Shown: positions 1-9,900 of the stretch, one piece after another
Position numbering within the stretch: position 1 is the stretch's first letter
How the letters are laid out: every line of letters starts with the position of its first letter
DNA from: Tropicibacter oceani
Lineage (GTDB): Bacteria > Pseudomonadota > Alphaproteobacteria > Rhodobacterales > Rhodobacteraceae
Assembly: GCF_029958925.1 (NCBI RefSeq)
Contig: NZ_CP124616.1
Span: 3,658,001 to 3,722,000 of the forward strand
Length of the DNA: 64,000 bases
Reading direction: 5' to 3'
Made by a program: the position numbers and the translations under genes
Notes under the pieces: generated by a model
The model's database searches: none
Seen by the model: only the letters and a program-made list of their open reading frames with translations
Told to the model about the DNA's origin: nothing

Positions 1-2
1 CG

Positions 3-947
3 GAGGCGCCGCCGGTGCCGGACCTGCACCCCGAGATGCCCCCCCAGGGCCGCGCCATGGCCACGGTCGCCGCCCTGGGCGCGCGGCCGCCGTCGCGGTT
101 GGCGCGCTGGTTCTGGCGGTTGCTGCTGGCGCTGACCGGGACGCTGGTGTCGATCGCGGCCTGGAACTATGTCACCGGCCTGATCGCCAGTGTGCCGCTG
201 CTGGGCTATGCGGTGGCGGTGCTGATGGGGCTGTTCGTCCTGACGCTTGGGCTGATCGCAATCAAGGAACTGGCCGCCTTTTCGCGCCTGTCGCGCATCG
301 ACGCGCTGCACCATGCCGCCATGACCGCCCGCGCTGATGACGATCTGAAACAGGCCCGCGCCGTGACCGCGCGGCTGACCGCGCTATACAAAGGCCGCGA
401 CGATACGCGCTGGGGCCGTGACCGGCTGGCCGAACGCGAACCCGAGGTCTTTGACGCCGGCGCGCTGCTGGACCTGGCCGAGCACGAGCTGCTGACGCCG
501 CTGGACGCCGCCGCAAAGGCGCAGGTCGAGGCCGCGGCGCGCCAGGTCGCCACGGTCACCGCGCTTGTCCCGCTGGCGCTGGCCGATGTGATGACCGCCC
601 TTACCGCCAACCTGCGGATGATCCGCCGCATCGCCGAAATCTATGGCGGGCGTTCGGGCACGCTGGGCAGTCTGCGCCTGACGCGGGCCGTGATGTCGCA
701 CCTGGTCGCGACCGGCGCCGTGGCCGTGGGCGACGACATGCTGGAGCCGATCCTGGGCGGCGGCCTGCTGGGCAAGCTGTCGCGCCGCTTTGGCGAAGGC
801 CTGGTGAACGGTGCGCTGACCGCGCGGGTCGGCGTCGCCGCCATGGAGGTCTGTCGCCCCCTGCCTTTCGGGAAAGGCAGCCGGCCTTCGGTACGCGGCA
901 TCGTGCGCACGGCGCTGAGCGGGCTGTTCAGCTCGGACAAGGGCTGA
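3..947 (+). CDS. YcjF/TIGR01620-family inner-membrane protein, 5' end outside window
   Basis: The frame is open to the window edge and the first usable start inside is a GTG at 15, so the N-terminus is probably missing. The visible start is proline-rich and is followed by two strongly hydrophobic helices (about residues 35-60 and 65-85). A long, mainly helical, Ala/Arg-rich region and a Gly-rich hydrophobic hairpin near residues 245-255 come after them. This is the layout of the YcjF (DUF697-related) family, whose genes usually follow ycjX, a P-loop protein. The function is not established beyond an envelope-stress association in other bacteria. The assignment is by overall pattern, without a diagnostic catalytic motif. 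Confidence 0.6.
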   Translation, partial: EAPPVPDLHPEMPPQGRAMATVAALGARPPSRLARWFWRLLLALTGTLVSIAAWNYVTGLIASVPLLGYAVAVLMGLFVLTLGLIAIKELAAFSRLSRIDALHHAAMTARADDDLKQARAVTARLTALYKGRDDTRWGRDRLAEREPEVFDAGALLDLAEHELLTPLDAAAKAQVEAAARQVATVTALVPLALADVMTALTANLRMIRRIAEIYGGRSGTLGSLRLTRAVMSHLVATGAVAVGDDMLEPILGGGLLGKLSRRFGEGLVNGALTARVGVAAMEVCRPLPFGKGSRPSVRGIVRTALSGLFSSDKG

Positions 948-1028
948 GCCTCGCCAACAGTCTGGTAAATCTTACCTTTCTTTCGCCCGGCAACGGCGTA
1001 TCCTGAGCAAAATTGCAGGAGCCGCCCC

Positions 1029-3800
1029 GTGTTGGAACCCCTTCTTCTACTGCTTGCGCTGGCGCTTCTGGCGATTCCGGTCGCGGTGATCTACCTGCTG
1101 CTGGCGGTTTCGGACCTGAAGAACAAGGTGCGGGACCTGACCCGGCGGCTGGACGAGGCCCCCGGGGCCGACCGCGCTGTTGCCGCAACCGATGGCACCC
1201 GTCAGGACAGCCCGCAGGTCCGCCAGGACCCGCGGCAGCAGGACATTCCGGACGCCGTCCCGGTATCGCCCGAGCGCACGCCATGGGTTGGCGCCGCGCG
1301 AAAGGCCCCTGCCGCTGCCCCGGTCCCATCCCCGACCCCGCAGGACCCAGAGTCGCAAGCCGTGGTCTTTCGCAGGGAACGGATGGAGGCGCTGGCCGCC
1401 TGGTTGCGGGAAAACTGGTTTTATGCCGTTGCCGCCGTGTCGCTGGCGCTGTCCGGCCTGTTCCTGGTGCAATACGGCATGGAAAACGGCCTGCTGCCGC
1501 CGCAGGCGCGGGTTGCTGCCGCGCTTGTCCTTGGCGCGGCGCTGATCGCTGCGGGTGAATACATCCGCCGCCGCTTTGGCGACAGCGAGGACAGCAGCGC
1601 CGCCTATCTGCCCTCGGTCCTGTCCAGCGCCGGGCTGGTGTCACTGTTCGGGGGCATCCTGGCGGCGCGCATGCTGTACGGGCTGATCGAGCCCGGTCCG
1701 GCCATGGCCGGGCTGTTCGCCGTCGCCCTTGGCGGGATGGTCCTGGGTTGGTTCCATGGTCCCTTGCTGGCCGCGATCGGCCTGCTGGGCGGCATGGCCG
1801 CGCCTTTCCTGGTCGGCGGATCGTCCGAGACGCCCGAATGGCTGCTGCTGTATTTTGCGCTGCTCAGCGCGCTTGGCCTGGGCATCGACACGCTGCGCCG
1901 CTGGGCCTGGGTCAGTGTTCTGGCGCTGGTTTTGGGGTTCGGTGCGGGCTGGATGTTGCAGGTGCTGAGCGCCCCCAGCGACAGCCTGGCGCTGGCCTTC
2001 GCCGGCTTTGCCGCCGGGCTGAGCGTCATGGCAACGTTGATCCCCGCCCGCGACCTTGTGCCCGATCATGGCGGCCCTTGCCTGGCCGAAACCCTGTTGC
2101 GCAAGGCAAGCTGGCCGATCTTCCCGGCCCGGTTGTCGCTGGGCAGCCTGCTGGCCGCCTGCCTTGCCATCGCGGCGCAGACCCCGCACAGCGCCCTGAC
2201 CTACTGGAGCGCCATTGCGCTGGTGACCGCCCTTGGCGCGCTTTACATGCTTTGGTCGGCCAGGGCCCCGGCGCTTCAGGACCATGCGCTGCTGCCTGTC
2301 TTGACCTTGATGGCGCTGCTGGGTCTGCCCGATCTGCACTTGGCGGCACGCGACGCCATCACGCTGCAACTGCAGGCCGCCGCCGAGCAGACCGAAACCC
2401 GCATGATCCGCGACATCAGCCAAGCCCTGGGCGCCGCGCTGATCCTCAGCCTGATGGCCGCCTGGCGCAGCTTTGCCGTGCCCGAGAACCGCATCGTCTG
2501 GGCCGCCGCCGCGGCGTTGATCGCCCCTGCCGCCGGGTTGTTCCTGGATATGTCCTGGCACCCCGACCAGATCATCGGTGCCTACCCTTGGGCGCTGCAC
2601 GCCGCCTTTGTGGCAGCGGTAATGACCGTACTGGCCGAACGCTTTGCCCGCCGCGATGGCGCCGATCCGACCCGCGCGTCGCTGGCTGCGCTTTCGGCTC
2701 TGGCCTGCCTGGCCTTTGGCCTGGGTCTGGTCCTGAGCCAATCGGCCCTGACCCTGGCGCTGGCCGCAACCGTGCTGGCCGCCGCCGGGTTGGACCGGCG
2801 GTTCGACATGCCCTTGATGGGTACCTACATCGCCGCCGGGGTGGTGGCGCTGGGGTATCGGCTGACCGTGGACCCGGGCCTTGACTGGGCCACCCGGGCG
2901 CCGGTGCTGTCGATGCTGCTGGCCTATGGCGGCACGCTGACAGCCTTTCTGGCAGCGCTTTGGCTGCTGGCCGCGATGGACCGCCCGCGCAGCCGGGTCT
3001 TTCTGGAAAGCGCCGCCTGGTCGACCGGGGGCATGACGCTGAGCCTGACGCTGTATCACGCCTTTGCCGCCTTTTCGCGGCAGGATACCTCTGAAACCCA
3101 TTGGGGTTTCGGGCTTTATGCCTGTGTCTGGGCGGGGGTCGCGCTGGCGCAGGTGCACCGTCAAAGCCTGGGCGGCTGCATGCGCTATGTGCGCATCGCG
3201 CTGTCCTGCGTCTTTGGCGCGATTGCCGCCCTGATGATGGTGCTGGCGCTGACGCTGGCGAACCCGCTTGTCGGCAGTCAAAGCGTCATCGGCTGGCCCG
3301 TTCTCAACAGCCTGATACCGGCCTATCTGCTGCCGGCGATCATCCTTGCGGCGGGGGCCTGGAGGCTGGGCACCCTGCCACGCTGGACGCGTCTTGCGTT
3401 GGGTGGGGTGTCGCTGGGGCTGGCCGTCTTCTGGGCCGCTCTGACCATCCGCCATGTCTGGCAGGGCGGCGAGGCGATGCGCGTCAGCCATGGCGTGACC
3501 CAGCCCGAGCTCTATTCCTATACCGTTGCCCTTCTGCTGACCGGGGCGCTGCTGTTCTACCAGGCGCTGGCGCGGCGGTCTGATCTGCTGCGCCGGGTCG
3601 GGGTCCTGGTGATCGCGCTGGCGGTGGCCAAGGTCTTTTTGATCGACATTTCGGGGCTCAGCGGGCTGGTGCGGGTGTTTTCCTTTCTGGTGCTGGGTCT
3701 GTCGCTGGCCGGGCTCGCCTGGTTCAATCGCTGGGTGCAAACCCGCGCCGGCCCCGGCCCGGACAAGGACACCGGAACGGACAAGCTGCCCGGCGTTTGA
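1029..3800 (+). CDS. DUF2339 multi-pass membrane protein
   Basis: A 923-residue protein with a GTG start at 1029, preceded by AGGAG at about 1018. It has one N-terminal membrane helix (residues 3-27), a charged, proline-rich linker to about residue 120, and then more than twenty closely spaced hydrophobic segments to the C-terminus. A huge polytopic protein with a single anchored, proline-rich N-terminal arm is the typical DUF2339 architecture. No catalytic residues can be named and the family function is unknown. It follows the YcjF-like gene after 81 bases on the same strand and may be cotranscribed. The antisense frame is long but is a by-product of high-GC codon bias. Confidence 0.75.
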   Translation: MLEPLLLLLALALLAIPVAVIYLLLAVSDLKNKVRDLTRRLDEAPGADRAVAATDGTRQDSPQVRQDPRQQDIPDAVPVSPERTPWVGAARKAPAAAPVPSPTPQDPESQAVVFRRERMEALAAWLRENWFYAVAAVSLALSGLFLVQYGMENGLLPPQARVAAALVLGAALIAAGEYIRRRFGDSEDSSAAYLPSVLSSAGLVSLFGGILAARMLYGLIEPGPAMAGLFAVALGGMVLGWFHGPLLAAIGLLGGMAAPFLVGGSSETPEWLLLYFALLSALGLGIDTLRRWAWVSVLALVLGFGAGWMLQVLSAPSDSLALAFAGFAAGLSVMATLIPARDLVPDHGGPCLAETLLRKASWPIFPARLSLGSLLAACLAIAAQTPHSALTYWSAIALVTALGALYMLWSARAPALQDHALLPVLTLMALLGLPDLHLAARDAITLQLQAAAEQTETRMIRDISQALGAALILSLMAAWRSFAVPENRIVWAAAAALIAPAAGLFLDMSWHPDQIIGAYPWALHAAFVAAVMTVLAERFARRDGADPTRASLAALSALACLAFGLGLVLSQSALTLALAATVLAAAGLDRRFDMPLMGTYIAAGVVALGYRLTVDPGLDWATRAPVLSMLLAYGGTLTAFLAALWLLAAMDRPRSRVFLESAAWSTGGMTLSLTLYHAFAAFSRQDTSETHWGFGLYACVWAGVALAQVHRQSLGGCMRYVRIALSCVFGAIAALMMVLALTLANPLVGSQSVIGWPVLNSLIPAYLLPAIILAAGAWRLGTLPRWTRLALGGVSLGLAVFWAALTIRHVWQGGEAMRVSHGVTQPELYSYTVALLLTGALLFYQALARRSDLLRRVGVLVIALAVAKVFLIDISGLSGLVRVFSFLVLGLSLAGLAWFNRWVQTRAGPGPDKDTGTDKLPGV

Positions 3801-3856
3801 CATAGCGCATGGCGCAGCGCGCCACTTGCGCCGCATTCTGCCTGCAAGGAGACACC

Positions 3857-4576
3857 ATGACCCAATCCATCGAGCACGGCCACAGCCAGGCCGAGATTGA
3901 CGCACGCCTGTCACAGCCCCCCGGACGCGGTTATCTGCGCGACGTGGTCTATGGCGCCATCGACGGATCTGTAACCACCTTTGCCATCGTGGCCGGGGTC
4001 GCGGGGGCGGGGCTGTCGCCCTATGTCATCATCGCCCTTGGCTTTGCCAACGTTCTGGCCGACGGATTTTCCATGGCGGCAGGGAATTATTCGGCGACCA
4101 AGACAGAGCTGGACGACATCAAGCGCCTGCGCGCCGTCGAAACCCGCCATATCGCCAACAATCCCGAAGGCGAGCTGCGTGAATTGCGCACCATCCTGGC
4201 GCAAAAGGGGTTGTCGGGCGACACGCTGGAGCAGGCCACCGCGCAGATCGCCGCGCATCAGGACAACTGGATCGCCGCCATGCTGGAGGGCGAATACGGG
4301 CTGTCCTCGGTCGAGCCGCACCCGATGCGCGCGGCGCTTGTGACCTTTGCGGCCTTTCTGATCGCCGGGCTGATCCCTCTGCTGCCGTTCTTCTTTGGCG
4401 CGGCCGAGGCGTTTCTGGCCTCGTCGGTGCTGACCATGTGCGGATTCTTTGCCATCGGGACGCTGAAAAGCATCTGGTCGCTCAGCCCGTGGTGGCGGTC
4501 GGGGCTGGAAACCCTTGCCATTGGCGGCGTGGCGGCGGTCATCGCCTATTCGGCGGGCACCCTGTTTGCCATGTGA
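3857..4576 (+). CDS. VIT1/CCC1-family transporter-like membrane protein
   Basis: A 239-residue protein. The ATG at 3857 is chosen over an upstream in-frame ATG at 3809 because AAGGA at 3846-3850 sits at the right distance. The N-terminal region contains YGAIDGSVTTFAIVAG (about residues 31-46), the first transmembrane helix characteristic of the VIT/CCC1 family. It is followed by GFANVLADGFSMAAGNY, then a long cytoplasmic charged insert (residues about 85-150) and three C-terminal helices. Plant and yeast relatives export Fe2+ or Mn2+ from the cytosol into vacuoles; for a bacterium, efflux of iron or manganese is the natural inference. Its substrate cannot be read from the sequence. Confidence 0.8.
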   Translation: MTQSIEHGHSQAEIDARLSQPPGRGYLRDVVYGAIDGSVTTFAIVAGVAGAGLSPYVIIALGFANVLADGFSMAAGNYSATKTELDDIKRLRAVETRHIANNPEGELRELRTILAQKGLSGDTLEQATAQIAAHQDNWIAAMLEGEYGLSSVEPHPMRAALVTFAAFLIAGLIPLLPFFFGAAEAFLASSVLTMCGFFAIGTLKSIWSLSPWWRSGLETLAIGGVAAVIAYSAGTLFAM

Positions 4577-4658
4577 TTGCGCGCGCTGATCGCCCGATGG
4601 GGTCGGCCTTTGGGTTGCGGCGCGGCGCGGCGGCGGGCAACCGCGCCTTTTCGCCGAC

Positions 4659-4674
4659 GTCAGGAATACCTGAC
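4659..4674. promoter_or_regulatory. Inverted repeat (GTCAGG-N4-CCTGAC), possible operator
   Basis: A perfect 6-bp dyad with a 4-base AATA centre. It lies in the 178-base gap between the VIT-type gene and the small membrane protein starting at 4755, about 80 bases before that start codon. It could be an operator or a weak hairpin; no T-run follows, so it is not an intrinsic terminator. Confidence 0.3.
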
Positions 4675-4754
4675 TGGAGCGGGCCAGCCCGCTCTTCTAG
4701 CCTTGGAGCATTGTTTCAGAACCCTTTTCAAACTCCTGCTCACGGGGCTTTCCA

Positions 4755-5228
4755 ATGTTGGACTATTTACAAACGGCCGTCGGCGCCGATGTGCTTCGTA
4801 TTATCGGCGTGCTTGGATTTCTCACCTATGTCACCCTGTATTCCTGCCTGTCGCTGCGCGTCCTGCACAGCGACAGCATCCTGTATTTCTGCGGAAACAT
4901 CTTTGCCGCCACGCTTGTGCTGATCTCGCTGGCGCAGGAATTCAACCTGGCCGCTGCCCTTATCCAAAGCTTCTGGATCGCCATGGGCATTCCGGCGATC
5001 ATCCTGCGCCTGATCCACCGCCGGTCGGACCGGCGCGCCCAGGACGCGCGGCAGGCCGTTTGGACCGGGCAAGACGCCCCTACGCCAGCGATCCCGCCGG
5101 AGGCAACAGGTCCCCACACACCAGACGCGTCAAGACGCTGGGAACGGGGGGCACCTGTGACACGGGGAACAGGACGTGGTCCCTCAGCGCAGGCAGCAAC
5201 CGGCTATCGGACTGGTACTGCGGGGTGA
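4755..5228 (+). CDS. Small membrane protein, CBU_0592-like, with antisense-overlapping tail
   Basis: The first ~90 residues hold three hydrophobic helices (about 11-32, 40-60, 68-88), as in the short CBU_0592-like family of three-helix bacterial membrane proteins of unknown role. The remaining ~65 residues are Arg/Pro/Gly/Thr-rich and low in complexity. The tail from 5080 lies opposite the 3' end of the FAD monooxygenase gene, giving a 149-base convergent overlap. The tail may simply be read-through to the first available stop rather than a selected domain. The start ATG has only a weak ribosome site (CGGGG). No function can be assigned. Confidence 0.55.
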   Translation: MLDYLQTAVGADVLRIIGVLGFLTYVTLYSCLSLRVLHSDSILYFCGNIFAATLVLISLAQEFNLAAALIQSFWIAMGIPAIILRLIHRRSDRRAQDARQAVWTGQDAPTPAIPPEATGPHTPDASRRWERGAPVTRGTGRGPSAQAATGYRTGTAG

Positions 5229-6261
5229 ACAGCCAGCTCATGGCCTGATAACCCCAAACATGCCAGCGCCGCGCGCGGGCATAGTACAGCGCCGCCAGAT
5301 CGGCATCACCCTGCGCGACGCCCAACGCCCGCACAAGGGCCCAGGCATCCAGAAGCGCCATGTTCGCCCCCTGCCCCAGTTGCGGGCTGGCCCGGTGCGC
5401 CGCGTCACCGATATGGATCACGCCGCGCCCGTAGGGTTTGCGCAGGGTGCCGTGGGAATAACGCGCCATGGTCATCTGCGCCGGGTCGCGGACCTGCTGC
5501 GCAAAGGGTGCATAGGCGGGCCAAAGCGCGCCGGCCTCGTTGCGCCATGCGTCAAGGCCCGCCGCCAGCCAATCCGCATGACCGCCGCGCGGCAAGGACC
5601 AGAAGATCGCCGCCTTGCTTCCCTGCTGCCCCGGCACCGTGCCGATCGGCAGAACGCCCAGCATCCGGTCGGCGCGGCGATAGACCTGGCGCAATTCGTC
5701 CCGGGGCAAGGCGCTGTCTTGCGGCCAGTCCACCGTCGTCCAAAGCGCCCCATAGCCCAGCGCCCGCGCCCGGAGCGGCGACAAGGGCGAGCCTGCGCCG
5801 CAGGCGTCCACGATCATGTCGAACGGCCCGGCGCGGCCGGTTTCAAACAACAGGTCCTGCCCGCTGACCGCACTGACCCGGTGCCCGGCGCAGATCTGCA
5901 CGCCCGCGGTCTGCGCCACCTGAAACAGCGCGCCAAACAGCGCCGCGCGGTGGATCGCCAGACCAAAGCGCGCGTCCTTGCCCGTGCCATAGCTGACATC
6001 CAGAACCCGGCGCCCGCTGTCGGCCTCGTGGCCCAGCAGTCGGGTGACGCGGTTGCCCTGATGCTCGGCCAAGGCACCTGCCCCAAGGCGATGCAGCACC
6101 TCCAGCCCCACCGGCTGGATCACCAGACCCGAGCCGACCGGCGCGGGCGCGTCGAACTGGTCGAAGATCTGCACCTGATGGCCCGCCTGCGCCAGCCCGG
6201 CGGCCACCGCCAGACCACCGATCCCGGCGCCTGCCACGGCAATCTTCAAACGCTGGGTCAT
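5080..6261 (-). CDS. FAD-dependent monooxygenase (PHBH-like)
   Basis: A 393-residue flavoprotein. The N-terminal Rossmann fold carries GAGIGG at residues 11-16 (FAD ADP-binding GxGxxG), then a DQFD acidic strand end. GDAAH at 285-289 followed by SPQLGQGANMALLDA is the second FAD contact of class A aromatic-type hydroxylases. These NAD(P)H-dependent enzymes hydroxylate aromatic or similar substrates; the substrate here is unknown. It lies 44 bases downstream of the truncated haemoglobin gene on the same strand and is probably cotranscribed with it. Its 3' end overlaps the tail of the convergent small membrane ORF. Confidence 0.8.
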   Translation of the reverse strand: MTQRLKIAVAGAGIGGLAVAAGLAQAGHQVQIFDQFDAPAPVGSGLVIQPVGLEVLHRLGAGALAEHQGNRVTRLLGHEADSGRRVLDVSYGTGKDARFGLAIHRAALFGALFQVAQTAGVQICAGHRVSAVSGQDLLFETGRAGPFDMIVDACGAGSPLSPLRARALGYGALWTTVDWPQDSALPRDELRQVYRRADRMLGVLPIGTVPGQQGSKAAIFWSLPRGGHADWLAAGLDAWRNEAGALWPAYAPFAQQVRDPAQMTMARYSHGTLRKPYGRGVIHIGDAAHRASPQLGQGANMALLDAWALVRALGVAQGDADLAALYYARARRWHVWGYQAMSWLFTPQYQSDSRLLPALRDHVLFPVSQVPPVPSVLTRLVCGDLLPPAGSLA

Positions 6262-6305
6262 GGTGCGGCCTCCTTTGCGCCGGGTCCGGACGGACAGGCT
6301 GCGCC

Positions 6306-6713
6306 CTAGCGCAGAATCGGCACGCCGCCGGGCCCCTTGACCCGTTCGACGACACCCGCCCGCAAGGATCGCCCGATCCTGTGCGCCAGCGCTGACCAGG
6401 CGCGGGCCTGATCCGGGCGCAATTCCTGCGCCAGCACCTGGTCGAACAGCGCCAGCCAGGTTTCGAACATGCCGGGCCGGACATTGCCCGCCTCGCGGTG
6501 CACCAACAGCGGATTGCCGTCATAGCTGCTTTCATGCAGGATCGCATTGGCCCAGAACCCGGCGACCTTCGCCTCGTGCGGGGGCCATTCGTGGACATGC
6601 GCGGCAAAGACCGGACCCAGCCCCGGATGGCTTCGGATACGGGCATAAAAGGCCGCGACGACGCGGTCGATTTCTTCGCGGGTGATGTCGAACTTGGGCG
6701 GCAAACTGGTCAT
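6306..6713 (-). CDS. Group III truncated haemoglobin
   Basis: A 135-residue globin, the usual length for group III (P-type) truncated haemoglobins. I start it at the ATG at 6713 because upstream frame sequence (to 6860) lacks globin features. The globin CD1 Phe is likely F36 (PVFAAH) and the proximal haem His is likely H72 in LLVHREAG, followed by the family-typical FETWLALF helix. Group III globins bind O2 or ligands such as NO or sulfide; their physiological role is poorly known. It precedes the FAD monooxygenase by 44 bases. A two-gene operon in which the flavoprotein acts on the same redox chemistry is an inference. Confidence 0.85.
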   Translation of the reverse strand: MTSLPPKFDITREEIDRVVAAFYARIRSHPGLGPVFAAHVHEWPPHEAKVAGFWANAILHESSYDGNPLLVHREAGNVRPGMFETWLALFDQVLAQELRPDQARAWSALAHRIGRSLRAGVVERVKGPGGVPILR

Positions 6714-6954
6714 GGCGGCGGCTGTAGCACATGGCCGACAGGGGCGCCATTGCGCCGCGTGTCGCGGCTCTGGACCATCGCCGCGCGCGGGCCTATAACC
6801 GCCCCCAAGATGATGGGATTTGCGATCATTATTCGAATTATATCCCCGGCGCTCTGACACAGGGCCGCCGGGCTAAGGCGTATGGACCATCCGCGCCGCA
6901 TTCAACCGCACCCTTGCGACATGCACCCCCTGACCATTTAGGAAAGATACGGCA

Positions 6955-9900
6955 ATGACCGATCAGACCCCCGACTACAAAGACACCCTGAACCTGCCCA
7001 AGACCGATTTCCCGATGCGCGCCGGCCTGCCCAAGCGCGAGCCCGCCTGGCTGGAGCGCTGGGAAAAGATCGGCGTCTACGACCGCTTGCGCGAGAAAGA
7101 GGGCCGGCCCGATTTCGTGCTGCACGACGGCCCGCCCTATGCCAACGGCAACCTGCACATCGGCCATGCGCTGAACAAGGTGCTCAAGGATATGGTCGTG
7201 CGCTCGCAGCAGATGATGGGCCATGACGCGCGTTACATCCCCGGCTGGGATTGCCACGGCCTGCCGATCGAATGGAAGATCGAGGAACAGTACCGCCAGA
7301 AAGGCAAGAACAAGGACGAAGTCCCGGTCATCGACTTCCGCCAGGAATGCCGCAAGTTCGCCGAGGGCTGGATCGACGTCCAGCGCGAGGAATTCAAGCG
7401 CCTTGGCGTCACCGGCAACTGGCCCGATCCCTACCTGACGATGAATTTCCACGCCGAGCGCGTGATCGCCGAGGAATTCCAGAAGTTCCTGATGAACGGC
7501 ACACTGTACCAAGGCTCCAAGCCGGTGATGTGGTCGCCGGTCGAAAAGACCGCGCTGGCCGAGGCCGAGATCGAATACCACGATCACAAGAGCCACACGA
7601 TCTGGGTGCCCTTCAAGGTGGTCGATGTATCGGAAAACTCGATTCAGCATGCGATGGAAGTCCAGTTTGAGGGTAGCGATCCGATTCCCGGAAGACAAAA
7701 TGCCGGTAATTGGGATGACGTAGATATGGCAAAGGTGCGCTCCGAATGGGTCGGCACCAAAGTCGTGATCTGGACCACGACCCCCTGGACCATCCCCTCG
7801 AACAAGGCGGTCGCCTATAACCCCGCCATCTCGTACGGGCTGTATGAAATCACCGGCCGCCCCGAGGAATGCTGGGTGCGCATCGGGGATCGTTACCTGT
7901 TGGCCGATACCCTCGCCGAAGAGGTGCTGGGCAAGGCGCGGCTGGAACCCACGATGTTTCGCCGCCTGCGCGATGTGACGGCAGATGAGCTGGCGTCGCT
8001 GACGCTGGCCCACCCTTTCCGCGGCCTCGACGGCGCGGACGGCTTCTGGGACTATGACGTTCCGATGATCGACGGCGACCATGTCACCGACGACGCCGGC
8101 ACCGGGTTCGTGCACACCGCGCCCAGCCATGGTCAGGACGACTATGAATGCTTTGTCGCGCGCGGCTGGATGGACCGGATGACCCACAACGTCGGCGAGG
8201 AATCGGAATTCCTGCCGCATGTGCCGATCTTCGCGGGCCTGCAGGTCTTTGACCGCAAGGGCAAGGAAGGCAAGGCCAACGCGGCCGTGATCGACAAGCT
8301 GGTCGAGGTCGGCGGGCTGATCGCCCGTGGCCGCATGACCCACAGCTATCCGCATTCCTGGCGCTCCAAGGCGCCGGTGATCTATCGCAACACGCCGCAG
8401 TGGTTCGCCGCCATCGACAAGCCGGTCGGCGACGGTCAGGACGACTATGGCACCACGATCCGCCAGCGCGCCCTGACCAGCATCGACCAACTGGTGAAAT
8501 GGACACCGCAAACCGGGCGCAACCGCCTGTATTCGATGATCGAGGCGCGCCCCGACTGGGTGCTGTCGCGTCAACGCGCCTGGGGTGTGCCGCTGACCTG
8601 CTTTACCAAGAAGGGCGCGCTGCCGACGGACGATGATTTCCTGCTGCGCAATACGGACGTCAACGCCCGTATCGCCGAGGCCTTCGAGGCCGAGGGCGCG
8701 GACGCCTGGTACAAGGACGGCGCAAAAGAGCGGTTCCTGGGCAATATCGTCAATCCCGATGACTACGATCAGGTGTTCGACATCCTCGACGTCTGGTTCG
8801 ACTCCGGTTCGACCCATGCCTTTGTGCTGCGTGACCGGCCTGACGGGGCCATGGACGGCATTGCCGACCTGTACCTGGAAGGCACCGACCAGCATCGCGG
8901 CTGGTTCCATTCGTCCATGCTTCAGGCCTGCGGCACCAAGGGCCGCGCGCCCTATCGCGGTGTTCTGACCCACGGCTTCACGCTGGATGAAAAGGGCAAC
9001 AAGATGTCCAAATCGCTGGGCAACACCGTGTCGCCCGACGATGTGACCAAACAGTACGGCGCCGATATCCTGCGGCTTTGGGTGGCCCAGTCGGACTATA
9101 CCGCCGACCTGCGCATCGGGGCCGAGATCCTCAAAGGCGTGGCCGACAGCTATCGCCGGTTGCGCAACACCATGCGTTACCTGCTGGGCGCCGTGGCCCA
9201 TTACGACGACAGCCAGCGGGTCGACCCCGCCGACATGCCGGAACTGGAACGCTATGTCCTGCACCGCCTGGCCGAACTCGACCACGTGGTGCGCAAGGGC
9301 TATGCCGAGTACAACTTTCAGGGCGTATTCCAGCAGGTCTTCAACTTTTGCACGCTGGAATTGTCTGCCTTCTACTTCGACATCCGCAAGGATGCGCTGT
9401 ACTGCGATGGCGACACCGCGCGCCGCCGCGCCGCGCGCACGGTCATGGACATCCTGTTCCACCGCCTGACCACCTGGCTGGCGCCGATCCTTGTCTTCAC
9501 CATGGAAGAGGTCTGGCTGGAACGCTTCCCCGGCGAATCGTCCTCCGTGCACCTGATCGATATCCCGGACACGCCCAAGGACTGGCTGAACGAACCGCTG
9601 GCCGCGAAATGGCAGATGGTTCGCCGCGCCCGCCGCGCCGTGACCGCCGCACTTGAGGTGCAGCGCACCGACAAGGTGATCGGTGCCTCGCTCGAGGCAG
9701 CGCCGGTGGTGCATGTGCGCGACGCCGAAATGCTGGCGGCGCTGAAATCCGTCCCGTTCGAGGATATCTGCATCACCTCGGACGTGCAGCTGACCGGTGA
9801 TCCCATGCCGAACGAAGCCTTCCGCATGCCCGAGGTCGAAGGCGTCGGCGTGGTGTTCGAAAAGGCAGACGGCGACAAGTGCCAGCGCTGCTGGAAGATC

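Noticed and set aside
1641-3914. A 757-residue open frame antisense to the DUF2339 gene
   Set aside because: Low-complexity Gln/Arg/Gly composition from antisense high-GC DNA; the sense protein has proper membrane helices.
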